This document shows, in pieces, positions 43,717 to 52,507 of a stretch of DNA of 64,000 bases. The DNA is from Chryseobacterium ureilyticum (GTDB lineage Bacteria; Bacteroidota; Bacteroidia; Flavobacteriales; Weeksellaceae): positions 496,001-560,000 of the forward strand of contig NZ_FTOL01000002.1 in assembly GCF_900156735.1 (NCBI RefSeq). The letters are read 5' to 3'. The first letter of the stretch is position 1; each line of letters starts with the position of its first letter. The position numbers and the translations under genes were made by a program. A model generated the notes under the pieces. That model ran no database searches, was not told the DNA's origin, and worked only from the letters and a program-made list of their open reading frames with translations.

Positions 43717-46314
43717 TTATTGAACAATAACTTTATAAGATTTCACTGCTGATTTCGTTTCGATCTTAATGATATAAATTCCCGCAGGTAATGAAGAGGT
43801 TTCAATACCTGTACGTGACGTGAATTTATTAGTCTTCACAACCTTTCCTTCTGCTGAGAATAAAGTATAAACGCCTTCTTCTGCTGATGAAACCATAAGA
43901 TTCTCACCTGCTTTTACAGGGTTTGGATATACTTTAACATCGTTAGCAGCTCCGGCAATTTCCGTAGCTCCGATAATTCTTGCAGAAGCTGCACTAGTTT
44001 TCAGGAAGGTTGCGTATGGAGAAAGTGGAGAGTTTGGAGCTCCTCTTTTCACAAGATCAGTGTCTACCAGTGCCTGAATACCGTCCTTATCTTGATCATC
44101 AATCGTAGAAATAAATCCACCACCTAATGTATCCAGATTACCTTTTCCGATCAGATACAGATCAAGGTCTACACCATTAGACATCACATCCAGGAAGTCA
44201 GGTTTATCATCTCCATTTGTATTTTTGATGCTATATTTCAATACTCCTGAATCAGGAAAAGTTTCAAGGATATCTGCGATACCATTTTTACCAACCGGAA
44301 TATTATTGTCAATAATACCGTTACGATCTGTATCAATCTGATTAATAACTGAAGTTGGAATTCCTGATTCGAAAAGATCAAGAATACCATCATTATCGGA
44401 ATCCAGATCAAGGTAATTAGGAACAGAGTCTCCAAGCACTGAAGTAATTATAATATTTCCTTCAGCATCATCATCCTGGAACTTACCATTATGATCAAAG
44501 TCTTCAATACTGTCAGGAATGCCGTCATTGTCGGAATCCAGATCACATGCGTCTACAATACCGTCTCCATCTGTATCTAATACAGGAGATTTGTCATTAA
44601 CTACGGTACATCCTTCTGCACAATCTGGAATACCATTACCATTATTATCTATACTGTCGTCTCCTCCCGGACAACGATCGAAGCAATTCGGAACGCCGTC
44701 ATTATCATCATCTTTACTTGCAAAAGCATTGTAGATATAATAGTTTTGAGGAATACGAACCGCCGTTCCACTATTGAATGTAATTTTCATACGGTTGAAA
44801 GGTCGTGTAGCTTTACCACCTACATAAAACTTATTGGAATTCGTTGTAAAGAAGTTTCCGCTAATTAAACTTCCCGAGCTTGTAAAGGTATCTGTTGCTG
44901 TATTTCCATTATATAATGTGACTGTAATATTTTCCAGAACACTTACCCCAAGAAGGTTTCCTGCTTTTTCCACTGTAAATCCTGCCATGGTGTTTGCTGG
45001 TAACATTGAATTACTGCTTACTGTTGCAAACGCTGAGAAAATACTAAAGATAGATGCTGCAGGTACTGTTGCCGTTGCATAATTAGAAGTGTTATTATCA
45101 ACAATTGCCCCTGGATTTACCATTTTAGCTAAAATAAGACCGAAGATTCCAGGTCCTGACGTCCAACTTCCTCCAGTCACTAAATTTCCGGGCACTGCTG
45201 AACCGCTGGTCTGGATTTTATCATCACATTCACAAGAAACAGGTTCTTCAAAAGCATAGAAAACTTTCATTGCTCCAAAATTAAATCCTATGGTCTGGGT
45301 AATTTTTAGCCTTACTTCATTAAACGGCTTAGTAGTGGTAAGCGTTAACTTTTGTTTTCCTGAGCCGTAACCAAGAACTTTAATATTGATCAAGCCGCCG
45401 CCGTCCGACAATTGTCTTGATTCCTGACGTTCACCAAATAAGTAAGTCTCAATAGTGATATTTTTTAAAAACTCAGCACTTAATAATTTTCCCTGATCAT
45501 CAGGTTCTATTACAAATCCTGTTCTATTTCCCGCAGGGTATACCTGGTTTTTATCTAAAACTCCAACTGAGTATGATCCTAAGACCCCAATCGGAAGAAT
45601 TATTTTTCCAAAAGTATTTTTATTTCCATCTCCTATATTTTCTTTGTTTTCAACGAAAGAAAGTGGTGCAAGAAAACTACTGTCACCAGAAATATTACCA
45701 TCTACTCCACTTCCTGCAATGATATCATCACAAATACCGTTGTTCTCTGTAGGTACTTTAGTGGGGTCAAACGCAAATGCATAATACACATTCATTGAGC
45801 TGAATACAGAAAGAACATTGGTTTGATACAATCTTACTTCATCAAATTCTTTTGTAGTTTTGAAGTGTAGAAAGATTCTGTTTTTAGTTCCTCCAAATGC
45901 AGGTACTGACGCTAACGTAGTATTACTTGTAGTCTCCTGAAGAACTCCATTTTTATAGGTACTAATTCTTAATGAATTTAAAAGAGCTACTGTGATAAAA
46001 CTTGTCCCTAAATCCACATTAAACCCAGTAATATAACCCGCGGGATATGATGTGTTTTTATTTTTAACAGATATTCCGTTTCCACTGACAAGGGAAGCAA
46101 AATTCCCCATGCTCACCTTATTATCCAGATCAGCATCTATCACCGGATTCATACTTCCATTGTAACATGCTAAGCAGATTCCTGAATTATTTACAGGTTT
46201 TGCTTCTACTCCCATCCCTCGGATAGGCTCATAGCCTTGCTGTGCAAATACTACTGCTGACAATGCTAAGGTCATAAGCATTGCCGCTAATTTCTCGAAT
46301 AATTTTCTGGTCAT
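43717..46314 (-). CDS. Large secreted protein with TSP3 calcium repeats and T9SS tail
   Basis: This 865-residue protein has a signal peptide (LALSAVVFAQQ). Two or three long beta-rich domains (about residues 30-540) repeat a pattern with NNGICD/GVDGNISGDSS-like and PFNEVRLKIT-like parts. An aspartate-rich thrombospondin type 3 stretch (about 545-700; DNDGVPNCFDRCPGG, DTDGDGIVDACDLDSDNDGIPD) should bind calcium. A T9SS type A tail ends it (about 790-865; VKVYPNPVKAGENLMV). It is a surface or secreted, adhesin-like protein. It lies between rplL and rpoB, where no gene normally stands, 33 bases after a YadA-head-like gene. Confidence 0.88.
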   Translation of the reverse strand: MTRKLFEKLAAMLMTLALSAVVFAQQGYEPIRGMGVEAKPVNNSGICLACYNGSMNPVIDADLDNKVSMGNFASLVSGNGISVKNKNTSYPAGYITGFNVDLGTSFITVALLNSLRISTYKNGVLQETTSNTTLASVPAFGGTKNRIFLHFKTTKEFDEVRLYQTNVLSVFSSMNVYYAFAFDPTKVPTENNGICDDIIAGSGVDGNISGDSSFLAPLSFVENKENIGDGNKNTFGKIILPIGVLGSYSVGVLDKNQVYPAGNRTGFVIEPDDQGKLLSAEFLKNITIETYLFGERQESRQLSDGGGLINIKVLGYGSGKQKLTLTTTKPFNEVRLKITQTIGFNFGAMKVFYAFEEPVSCECDDKIQTSGSAVPGNLVTGGSWTSGPGIFGLILAKMVNPGAIVDNNTSNYATATVPAASIFSIFSAFATVSSNSMLPANTMAGFTVEKAGNLLGVSVLENITVTLYNGNTATDTFTSSGSLISGNFFTTNSNKFYVGGKATRPFNRMKITFNSGTAVRIPQNYYIYNAFASKDDDNDGVPNCFDRCPGGDDSIDNNGNGIPDCAEGCTVVNDKSPVLDTDGDGIVDACDLDSDNDGIPDSIEDFDHNGKFQDDDAEGNIIITSVLGDSVPNYLDLDSDNDGILDLFESGIPTSVINQIDTDRNGIIDNNIPVGKNGIADILETFPDSGVLKYSIKNTNGDDKPDFLDVMSNGVDLDLYLIGKGNLDTLGGGFISTIDDQDKDGIQALVDTDLVKRGAPNSPLSPYATFLKTSAASARIIGATEIAGAANDVKVYPNPVKAGENLMVSSAEEGVYTLFSAEGKVVKTNKFTSRTGIETSSLPAGIYIIKIETKSAVKSYKVIVQ

Positions 46315-46347
46315 TTCTTTTTATTTATTTGGTTGTGTTTTTTTCAA

Positions 46348-47478
46348 TTAGTAGAAAGGCTTCCATAAAGTTCCGTTACAGCCTTCATGTACACGAGCCG
46401 TAGCATTATAACGAATCGCTCCTTCCTCTGCAGAAGTACATGAAGAAGATGGACTGGTAATTCCTTTGATTTGGATAGCTGCACCTGTAGCAGTATCTGC
46501 CGTAGGAATCATATTGACTCCAAGAATAGCATTAGCACCATTACCTTTATTAAAAAAAACATGTGCTTTATTAGCATAGACTGTCTGCCCGGCTAATGCT
46601 GTTGCATTGAATCCCATTGTGATAGCTTCTACACCTGACGCGTTTCCTCCGGAACCAATCGCAATATTATTAGTAGAAACTATATTCCCTGTTCCGATAG
46701 CAATTCCGCCACTGTTTGTATTACTGTTTCCAACCGTAAGACCTGTGATACCTGTTACTGTATTTGAGTTTCCAAGCACAAGATTATTTGCTCCTGACGC
46801 TGTATTGGAATTACCAATTACTTTCGCTCCATTATTTGCTTTGTTCAGCAACCCAATAGCTACTGCCGGAAAATTTCCTTGTGCTGAAACAGTATTATCC
46901 TTTCCTAATGCTATATTGGATGAAGTACTGTTTGTCAAAATATTATTAGAGCCCCATGTAAATGAAGCAAAAGGTCCTGATGCGCTATTAGCATTTCCTC
47001 CTTGTAATGTTCCGTTGACATCTAATACTCCTTTTACATTTTTTTGAGTAGCAAGAATTAAATTTTGTCCATCACTCGTTCCCAGATAATTCCCTGTAGA
47101 AATATCGGAACCCAAAACAGCAGTGGCCGCTGTTGTTCCAGCATTTCCCACCGTACGCCAATTCTCATTTAAATTCCCCCATTTTACACCATTGAAAAAG
47201 TAGTATCCCGGGGTCACTACATCTATAGTCTGTCCGCTGGGTGAGGTTTCAGCTACAGTAACATATACAATTGCTCCAGTCTGAGCAGTTGTATAATTTT
47301 TAGCTTTTAATTGTACTCCTGTAAGCCTAGGTGCAATAACACCATCCAGCTTATTTATGTCTAATGGAGAGCCCACCACATCAAGGGTAGCTTTAGGATC
47401 ACTTGTACCAATCCCAACTTGGGCAGATATTGAAAGTGAAAAAGACAAAAGTGCTAATGTGAATAATTTGTTTTTCAT
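46348..47478 (-). CDS. Secreted protein with YadA-head-like repeats
   Basis: This 376-residue protein starts at ATG 47478 (MKNKLFTLALLSFSLSISAQ, a signal peptide). It opens with VGIGTSDPKATLDV, a motif shared with three genes at 54276-56223. The middle (about residues 200-300) has a repeating pattern such as NNLVLGNSNTVTGITGLTVGNSN and GGIAIGTGNIVSTNNIAIGSGG, like the left-handed beta-roll heads of trimeric autotransporters. No YadA-type anchor or T9SS tail is visible at the end (VHEGCNGTLWKPFY). It may be a trimeric surface fibre. Confidence 0.75.
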   Translation of the reverse strand: MKNKLFTLALLSFSLSISAQVGIGTSDPKATLDVVGSPLDINKLDGVIAPRLTGVQLKAKNYTTAQTGAIVYVTVAETSPSGQTIDVVTPGYYFFNGVKWGNLNENWRTVGNAGTTAATAVLGSDISTGNYLGTSDGQNLILATQKNVKGVLDVNGTLQGGNANSASGPFASFTWGSNNILTNSTSSNIALGKDNTVSAQGNFPAVAIGLLNKANNGAKVIGNSNTASGANNLVLGNSNTVTGITGLTVGNSNTNSGGIAIGTGNIVSTNNIAIGSGGNASGVEAITMGFNATALAGQTVYANKAHVFFNKGNGANAILGVNMIPTADTATGAAIQIKGITSPSSSCTSAEEGAIRYNATARVHEGCNGTLWKPFY

Positions 47479-47637
47479 TGTTAGTTGATATTTGTTGTTT
47501 TTTTTGTGTGTTTTTATTTGAATATAATTCTCTTCCTTTTTCATTCATTTCATAAATGAAAAGTGATAGTCCAAGTTAGGAATCGTGAAAAAAATTGAAT
47601 ATTAATTTGTACAGCAGTTATCTGCCTGTCCATGATC

Positions 47638-47970
47638 TCACTCCCTTAAGCCATGGATTAATCTTACAACTATTCTTTTAGGATACTTATAAACCGATCC
47701 TATCATTTGTTTCCATTGACAAAAATGAATTATTCTCTGATGACAGACTTCATCATTTATAATGGCTGAAATGTAAATATCCTGCTTAGGTTTTAGTGAA
47801 AAAATATAAGTGAAATATAAATGTACATCCGTAAGAGCTATCAATGCACAGTATTGCAGTCCTTGTCTGCTTATTCTAGCAGGCACTAATTTAGTGCTTA
47901 ACTTCCCTATAGCCAGCAATAATAGTAGTAATGCGAGGAGACTATAGGAAAAAAAATAAATTTTTTCCAT
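47638..47970 (-). CDS. Hypothetical small protein with one N-terminal membrane segment
   Basis: This 110-residue protein has a strongly hydrophobic start (FFSYSLLALLLLLLAIGKL) followed by a soluble part with three cysteines (QYCALIAL, DEVCHQRI, HFCQWKQM). I do not recognise a family. It is supported mainly by its place: the ATG lies about 20 bases downstream of a good promoter (47994-48022). It may be the first gene of the unit that continues with the YadA-head-like and TSP3/T9SS genes, or it may be a chance frame. Confidence 0.45.
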   Translation of the reverse strand: MEKIYFFSYSLLALLLLLLAIGKLSTKLVPARISRQGLQYCALIALTDVHLYFTYIFSLKPKQDIYISAIINDEVCHQRIIHFCQWKQMIGSVYKYPKRIVVRLIHGLRE

Positions 47971-47993
47971 TTGTGTTGTGTTTTTTCCTATCG

Positions 47994-48022
47994 CAAATAT
48001 AGCATTTTTTCAAACAAAACAA
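47994..48022 (-). promoter_or_regulatory. Predicted promoter of the rplL-rpoB insert module
   Basis: On the minus strand TTG (48020-48022) is followed after 18 bases by TATATTTG (47994-48001). Transcription would start near 47989 and read 47970, 47478 and 46314 in order. Confidence 0.55.
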
Positions 48023-48189
48023 TATTTTAATAATAAAAATTCACCAATTCAAACAAAAACACAATATTAAATGTAAAATAAACAATAAATAAACGATTAA
48101 TTAATAATAATAAATATATTATTACACTATAAGGTGCAATAATATATTAATACATTTAAGAAATAAATTATCATTAAAAAATTACAAAC
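48023..48189. other. AT-rich spacer between rplL and the insert module
   Basis: The spacer is very AT-rich with no coding frame. It separates the rplL terminator from the promoter of the surface module. Confidence 0.5.
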
Positions 48190-48218
48190 AAAAAAGCCTG
48201 AGCAAATTGCTCAGGCTT
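48190..48218 (-). terminator. Terminator after rplL
   Basis: AAGCCTGAGC (48194-48203) pairs with GCTCAGGCTT (48209-48218). On the minus strand a T-run follows, so the rplKAJL unit ends here and does not read into rpoB. Confidence 0.92.
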
Positions 48219-48242
48219 CTTATATTTATAATAAAATTGAAA

Positions 48243-48611
48243 TTATTTCAATTCTACTTCAGCACCAGCTTCTTCTAATTGCTTCTTAAGAGCTTCAGCT
48301 TCGTCTTTAGAAACACCTTCTTTAATTGCAGAAGGAGCTCCGTCTACGATATCTTTAGCTTCTTTAAGACCAGCACCAGTTAAATCTTTTACTAATTTAA
48401 CGATAGCTAATTTAGAAGCACCTGCAGACTTAAGAATTACGTCGAATTCAGTCTTTTCTTCAGCAGCTTCACCTGCACCACCTGCAGCAACAACTACAGC
48501 AGCAGCAGCTGGCTCAATTCCGTACTCATCCTTAAGGATAGTAGCTAATTCGTTTACGTCTTTTACAGTTAGGTTTACTAGCGTTTCAGCTAAATTTTTT
48601 AAATCTGACAT
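48243..48611 (-). CDS. rplL: 50S ribosomal protein L7/L12
   Basis: This 122-residue stalk protein has an N-terminal dimer domain ([20 protein letters not shown]), a flexible alanine-rich hinge ([19 protein letters not shown]) and the conserved C-terminal domain ([39 protein letters not shown]). It recruits translation factors to the ribosome. It lies 46 bases after rplJ and is the last gene before a strong terminator. Confidence 0.99.
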   Translation of the reverse strand: MSDLKNLAETLVNLTVKDVNELATILKDEYGIEPAAAAVVVAAGGAGEAAEEKTEFDVILKSAGASKLAIVKLVKDLTGAGLKEAKDIVDGAPSAIKEGVSKDEAEALKKQLEEAGAEVELK

Positions 48612-48657
48612 TGTTCTAATGTTTTTGTTGATTATTTATTTAATTTCTTGAGTGTAA

Positions 48658-49245
48658 TTATTCAGCACTTGTTTCTTCAGTGCTTTCTGCAGCAGCTTCT
48701 GGAGCTTCAGCAGCAGGAGTTTCTTCTACTACAGGAGCAGCTTCTTCAGCTTTAGCTTCTACAGTTTCAGGTTTGTTTTGAAGAGCAGAAACAACTCTTT
48801 GGATTGGAGACTGAAGTAATCCGATGATTTCACCGATCATTTCTTCTCTAGACTTGATGTTAGCCAACATGTCTAGGTTGTTGTCACCTAAGTAGAAAGT
48901 TTCCTGAACAAAAGCAGACTTTAAAGCTGGCTTTTCTTCTTTCTTTCTGAATCCTTGGATTAACTTAGCAGGAGCGTTTGCTGTATCAGCAATCATCAAC
49001 GCTGAGTTTCCTTTGAAAGTAGGGAACATTTCAGAGTAATCTACTCCTTCGATTTGTTCCATTGCTTTCTGTAAAAGTGTATTTTTTACAACTTTTACTT
49101 TGATGTTTTGCTTGAAAGCTTGTCTTCTGAAGTCAGAAGATTTACCAGCGTTCAAACCGTCTAAATCTGCTACGTATACTACTTTTGCATCCTGAAGCAA
49201 ATCTTTGATCTCTTGTATTGCTACAACTTTTTGGTCTTTTGTCAT
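48658..49245 (-). CDS. rplJ: 50S ribosomal protein L10, with a long acidic tail
   Basis: This 195-residue protein forms the base of the L7/L12 stalk. The L10 domain covers about residues 1-160 (KDQKVVAIQEIKDLLQDAKVVYVADLDGLN, FKGNSALMIADTANAPAKLI) and ends in the L12-binding helix. About 30 residues of Ala/Glu/Pro-rich tail (APVVEETPAAEAPEAAAE) follow, longer than in E. coli L10 (165 residues). Such low-complexity tails occur in Bacteroidetes. It lies 17 bases after rplA. Confidence 0.98.
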   Translation of the reverse strand: MTKDQKVVAIQEIKDLLQDAKVVYVADLDGLNAGKSSDFRRQAFKQNIKVKVVKNTLLQKAMEQIEGVDYSEMFPTFKGNSALMIADTANAPAKLIQGFRKKEEKPALKSAFVQETFYLGDNNLDMLANIKSREEMIGEIIGLLQSPIQRVVSALQNKPETVEAKAEEAAPVVEETPAAEAPEAAAESTEETSAE

Positions 49246-49262
49246 TGTCTTAAGGATTATTA

Positions 49263-49955
49263 TTAGTTAACAGATTTAGTATCAATTGCAATACCAGGGC
49301 TCATTGTAGAAGACAAATAGATAGACTTCACATAAGTTCCTTTAGCAGCAGTTGGCTTCATTTTGATCAATGTAGAGATCAATTCCTGAGCATTTTCTTT
49401 GATCTTATCAGCGTCGAAAGATACTTTTCCAATACCTGCATGAATGATACCATACTTGTCTACTTTGAAATCAATTTTACCTGCTTTCACTTCAGTTACT
49501 GCTTTACCAATTTCCATTGTTACAGTTCCTGATTTAGGGTTTGGCATTAAACCTCTTGGACCTAATACTCTACCTAATGGACCTAATTTACCCATTACAG
49601 CTGGCATAGTAACGATAACGTCAACGTCTGTCCAACCTTCTTTAATTTTTTGTAAATATTCGTCAAGACCTACATAATCAGCACCAGCAGCTTTAGCTTC
49701 TGCTTCTTTATCTGGAGTTACTAAAGCTAAAACTTTAACATCTTTACCAGTACCATGAGGAAGAGATACAACACCTCTTACCATTTGGTTTGCTTTTCTA
49801 GGGTCTACTCCTAATCTTACAGCGATATCTACTGAAGCATCAAACTTTGTAGTGTTCACTTCTTTTACAAGAGCTGAACCTTCTTCAAGGTTATAGATTC
49901 TTCCTTTTTCTACTTTGCTTAAAGCTTCCTTTTGCTTTTTAGTCAATTTTGCCAT
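49263..49955 (-). CDS. rplA: 50S ribosomal protein L1
   Basis: This 230-residue ribosomal protein has conserved [53 protein letters not shown] and [21 protein letters not shown]. In many bacteria L1 also represses the rplK-rplA message by binding its leader. Twelve bases separate it from rplK. Confidence 0.99.
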   Translation of the reverse strand: MAKLTKKQKEALSKVEKGRIYNLEEGSALVKEVNTTKFDASVDIAVRLGVDPRKANQMVRGVVSLPHGTGKDVKVLALVTPDKEAEAKAAGADYVGLDEYLQKIKEGWTDVDVIVTMPAVMGKLGPLGRVLGPRGLMPNPKSGTVTMEIGKAVTEVKAGKIDFKVDKYGIIHAGIGKVSFDADKIKENAQELISTLIKMKPTAAKGTYVKSIYLSSTMSPGIAIDTKSVN

Positions 49956-49967
49956 TTCTAAATAGTT

Positions 49968-50414
49968 TTAAGCGTTAAAAGTTGGTTTAGCTCCTGTTAC
50001 TCTTAATCCCATAGATCTAGCAGTACCTGCAACCATAGAAACCGCAGAGTCCATTGTGAAACAGTTAAGATCCGCCATTTTATCTTCAGCGATTTTCTTT
50101 ACCTGTTCCCAAGTTACAGAACCTACTTTGTTTCTGTTTGGTTCACCAGAACCTCCCTTGATTTTAGCTGCATCCATTAATTGGATTGCTGCAGGTGGAG
50201 TTTTAATAACGAATTCAAAAGATTTGTCTTCGTATACTGTAATTACTACAGGTAAAACTTGCCCTGGCTTATCTTGGGTTCTTCCGTTAAATTGCTTACA
50301 AAACTCCATGATGTTCACACCTGCAGAACCTAATGCTGGACCTACTGGTGGAGAAGGGTTAGCTGCGCCACCTTTCACCTGAAGCTTTACCATTTTAAAG
50401 ACTTTCTTAGCCAT
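49968..50414 (-). CDS. rplK: 50S ribosomal protein L11
   Basis: This 148-residue protein has the L11 signatures [35 protein letters not shown] and a C-terminal RNA-binding part ([38 protein letters not shown]). It is the first gene of rplKAJL here. A full promoter lies about 100 bases upstream, and nusG is over 6 kb away instead of adjacent. Confidence 0.99.
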   Translation of the reverse strand: MAKKVFKMVKLQVKGGAANPSPPVGPALGSAGVNIMEFCKQFNGRTQDKPGQVLPVVITVYEDKSFEFVIKTPPAAIQLMDAAKIKGGSGEPNRNKVGSVTWEQVKKIAEDKMADLNCFTMDSAVSMVAGTARSMGLRVTGAKPTFNA

Positions 50415-50470
50415 TGTTTGTTTTTTAAATTTGAATAATTAATGAGTTTGGAAGCATTTATTATTCAGCA

Positions 50471-50497
50471 GGTTATCCTACTCACCTATGATAAGCC
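50471..50497 (-). promoter_or_regulatory. Hairpin in the rplK leader
   Basis: On the minus strand GGCTTATC can pair with GATAACC (one bulged base) around an 12-base loop inside the roughly 90-base rplK leader. L1 often binds a leader hairpin of this operon, so this is a candidate autoregulatory site. The match to the L1 consensus was not established. Confidence 0.3.
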
Positions 50498-50511
50498 TAC
50501 TTTTTGGACTG

Positions 50512-50542
50512 CAAAAGTATAAAATATTTTTGAAACTACAAA
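50512..50542 (-). promoter_or_regulatory. Predicted rplK promoter
   Basis: On the minus strand TTTG (50539-50542), 19 bases, then TACTTTTG (50512-50519): a textbook Bacteroidetes promoter. Transcription would start near 50507. It shows that the rplKAJL unit need not depend on nusG-side transcription. Confidence 0.75.
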
Positions 50543-50674
50543 CGGATAACGCTGATTTTTAAAAAGTTTTATATTTTTTTTCTAAAAATCATTTTCAAGC
50601 TCAATAGTTTATAAGTTCCATAGTTTAGTCTTCAGAAAGTTAAATTGAAAAACCATGGCATTATTAAATATAAA

Positions 50675-50708
50675 GAAAAAGAAGAGTCAACACATACCCT
50701 TCTTTTTC
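50675..50708 (-). terminator. Terminator after the 50739-52364 gene
   Basis: GAAAAAGAAG (50675-50684) pairs with CTTCTTTTTC (50699-50708) around a 14-base loop, between the T9SS protein gene and the rplK promoter. Confidence 0.7.
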
Positions 50709-50738
50709 AATTGATACAAACTTATTACTATGGATGAA

Positions 50739-52364
50739 TTATTTTTTAATGAATTTCATTCCTTCCGGGATATTTTTTATTTTTAAAATATAAGTCCCTT
50801 TCATAAGATCTCTTACTTCTATGTCTCCGCGCTTCATAGATCCTGATTTCACGATCTGCCCTAAAATATCATAAATCTTAAAACTCTGATCTTCTACTCC
50901 ATTTATATGAATAAGATCTACAGCCGGATTAGGATAAAGCACAATAGTTGATCTTTTATCTAAAATATCCTGAGTTCCCATTGTACCTTCCGGAAAAATT
51001 AAATTCTGAGCATACACTCCTAAAGTATTATCTGTAACTTTTTTTTCCTGAAAAACAACTACACTTTGTCCATTTACAGGTTTCAAAACTGTAGTATATG
51101 CTTTAGATGCCTGAAATGTTGCCACAGGAAGATATTGCTGAGCCCACGCAAAGCCACCATTATCATTCAGTAATACTGCATTGAGAGATACATTAAGTGC
51201 TGTTCCTTCTTTTTTCTGAACCATAAAATATGGATTCCCCCCCACGAGTTGAAGATCACTGTAATGATACATTGAAATCGCATTGACCGGGAAAACTTGT
51301 TTACCATGATCTGTTAAAAGTCTTGCCCCTGTAACTTTATCAAATTTTTGTACAAATTCTCCATTTTCACCTTGTGAGGAAGAGCTATAATTTGCGATAG
51401 ACCAAATGTATTTTGTTCCAGGCTGAAAAGCGATCTTCATATCTTTTTCAAAGTAGGTCTGATTGGTATCAAAATCTACTCCTGCAAGTCCCCATGGAAG
51501 GCTACCATCTGCATTTACTCTCTGAAGATACCCGTCAAATCTCAAATTTTCTCCGGTACTGTATCCGTAATACACTACATTACCATCTACCGCTCCAGTA
51601 TATTTTGCATTGTATGCTGTGGTTTTAGGTGCAATCTGTTTTGCGCTGTACCACATTTTCACTCCATCTTTTAAATTAATTTTCTGAGCAAACAGATAAC
51701 TTGTAGTACCAAAAGATATTTGTTTGTGAAAAATAATTTCACATTCTTCATTAGTTAATTCAAATAGATCCGCTGGAACCGTATTTTTAGTATTATCATC
51801 AGAAATGATTTGGGTAGGGCTTGCCCATACAGGCTGTCCGGAAGGATTATACCTTTGTATTTTAGTATATTTCTGACTCGGTGGGAAATAAGCAACTGCT
51901 ATATCTCCTCCTGACAAAGGCAAAATGGTAGGCAAATAAGCTTCTCCCAAACTAATACCATTAGGCCATGCTGAAGTTCCCTGTGGTGTAATTTTGAAAA
52001 CATATCCTGGGGTTCCGGCGCCTGTTCCTGTAACTCCTATATAAAGATTATTGGAAGCATCTACTGCTGTTTTTTCAACCACAGTATAGGTTCCCATTGG
52101 AATCTGATCACTTACTTTGATCCCTGTAGGACCAAATTGTTTATTTCCATTCTTATCCAACAACTGAACCCAAAGTTCAAAATTCACCGGAGCCGGTACG
52201 CTTTTCCAGTAACCGATATAAGTTTTTCCATCACTTGTAGTGGCTGCAAAGGAGGAACCATTGGGAGACGTTACCAAGAGATTCTGATCAAGAGCAGCAT
52301 TCCATTGTGCTTTTCCCGTAAAGCCTATTGAAAGACCTATCAAAAGAGTAAGTAATTTTTTCAT
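50739..52364 (-). CDS. T9SS type A sorting-domain protein
   Basis: This 541-residue protein has a signal peptide (IGLSIGFTGKAQ). Residues about 20-460 are beta-rich with repeated strand patterns (NLYIGVTGTGAGTPGYVFKI, LQRVNADGSLPWGLAGVDF), perhaps a beta-propeller. A T9SS tail follows (about 465-541; STIVLYPNPAVDLIHINGVEDQ, KIYDILGQIV). It is exported to the surface or medium. The role is unknown. It lies downstream of a TPR/LuxR-like regulator and upstream of rplK. Confidence 0.85.
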   Translation of the reverse strand: MKKLLTLLIGLSIGFTGKAQWNAALDQNLLVTSPNGSSFAATTSDGKTYIGYWKSVPAPVNFELWVQLLDKNGNKQFGPTGIKVSDQIPMGTYTVVEKTAVDASNNLYIGVTGTGAGTPGYVFKITPQGTSAWPNGISLGEAYLPTILPLSGGDIAVAYFPPSQKYTKIQRYNPSGQPVWASPTQIISDDNTKNTVPADLFELTNEECEIIFHKQISFGTTSYLFAQKINLKDGVKMWYSAKQIAPKTTAYNAKYTGAVDGNVVYYGYSTGENLRFDGYLQRVNADGSLPWGLAGVDFDTNQTYFEKDMKIAFQPGTKYIWSIANYSSSSQGENGEFVQKFDKVTGARLLTDHGKQVFPVNAISMYHYSDLQLVGGNPYFMVQKKEGTALNVSLNAVLLNDNGGFAWAQQYLPVATFQASKAYTTVLKPVNGQSVVVFQEKKVTDNTLGVYAQNLIFPEGTMGTQDILDKRSTIVLYPNPAVDLIHINGVEDQSFKIYDILGQIVKSGSMKRGDIEVRDLMKGTYILKIKNIPEGMKFIKK

Positions 52365-52507
52365 AGTGGTATTGTTTTAAATATGGAGCAAAGGAATGCA
52401 ATGTCTTCAAATGACATTCAAAATTCCACACACAATTACCACTTACAAGTAAAAACACACCACATCATTACCACCTACCAAAACACAATCAATTAATATT
52501 AAAGAAC

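Noticed and set aside
44519..45082. Frames opposite the TSP3/T9SS gene
   Set aside because: They mirror the Asp-rich and Thr/Val-rich coding of the real gene and show no independent signal.
47479..47544. Longer start for the YadA-head-like protein
   Set aside because: The extra 22 residues are charged and precede an evident signal peptide at ATG 47478.
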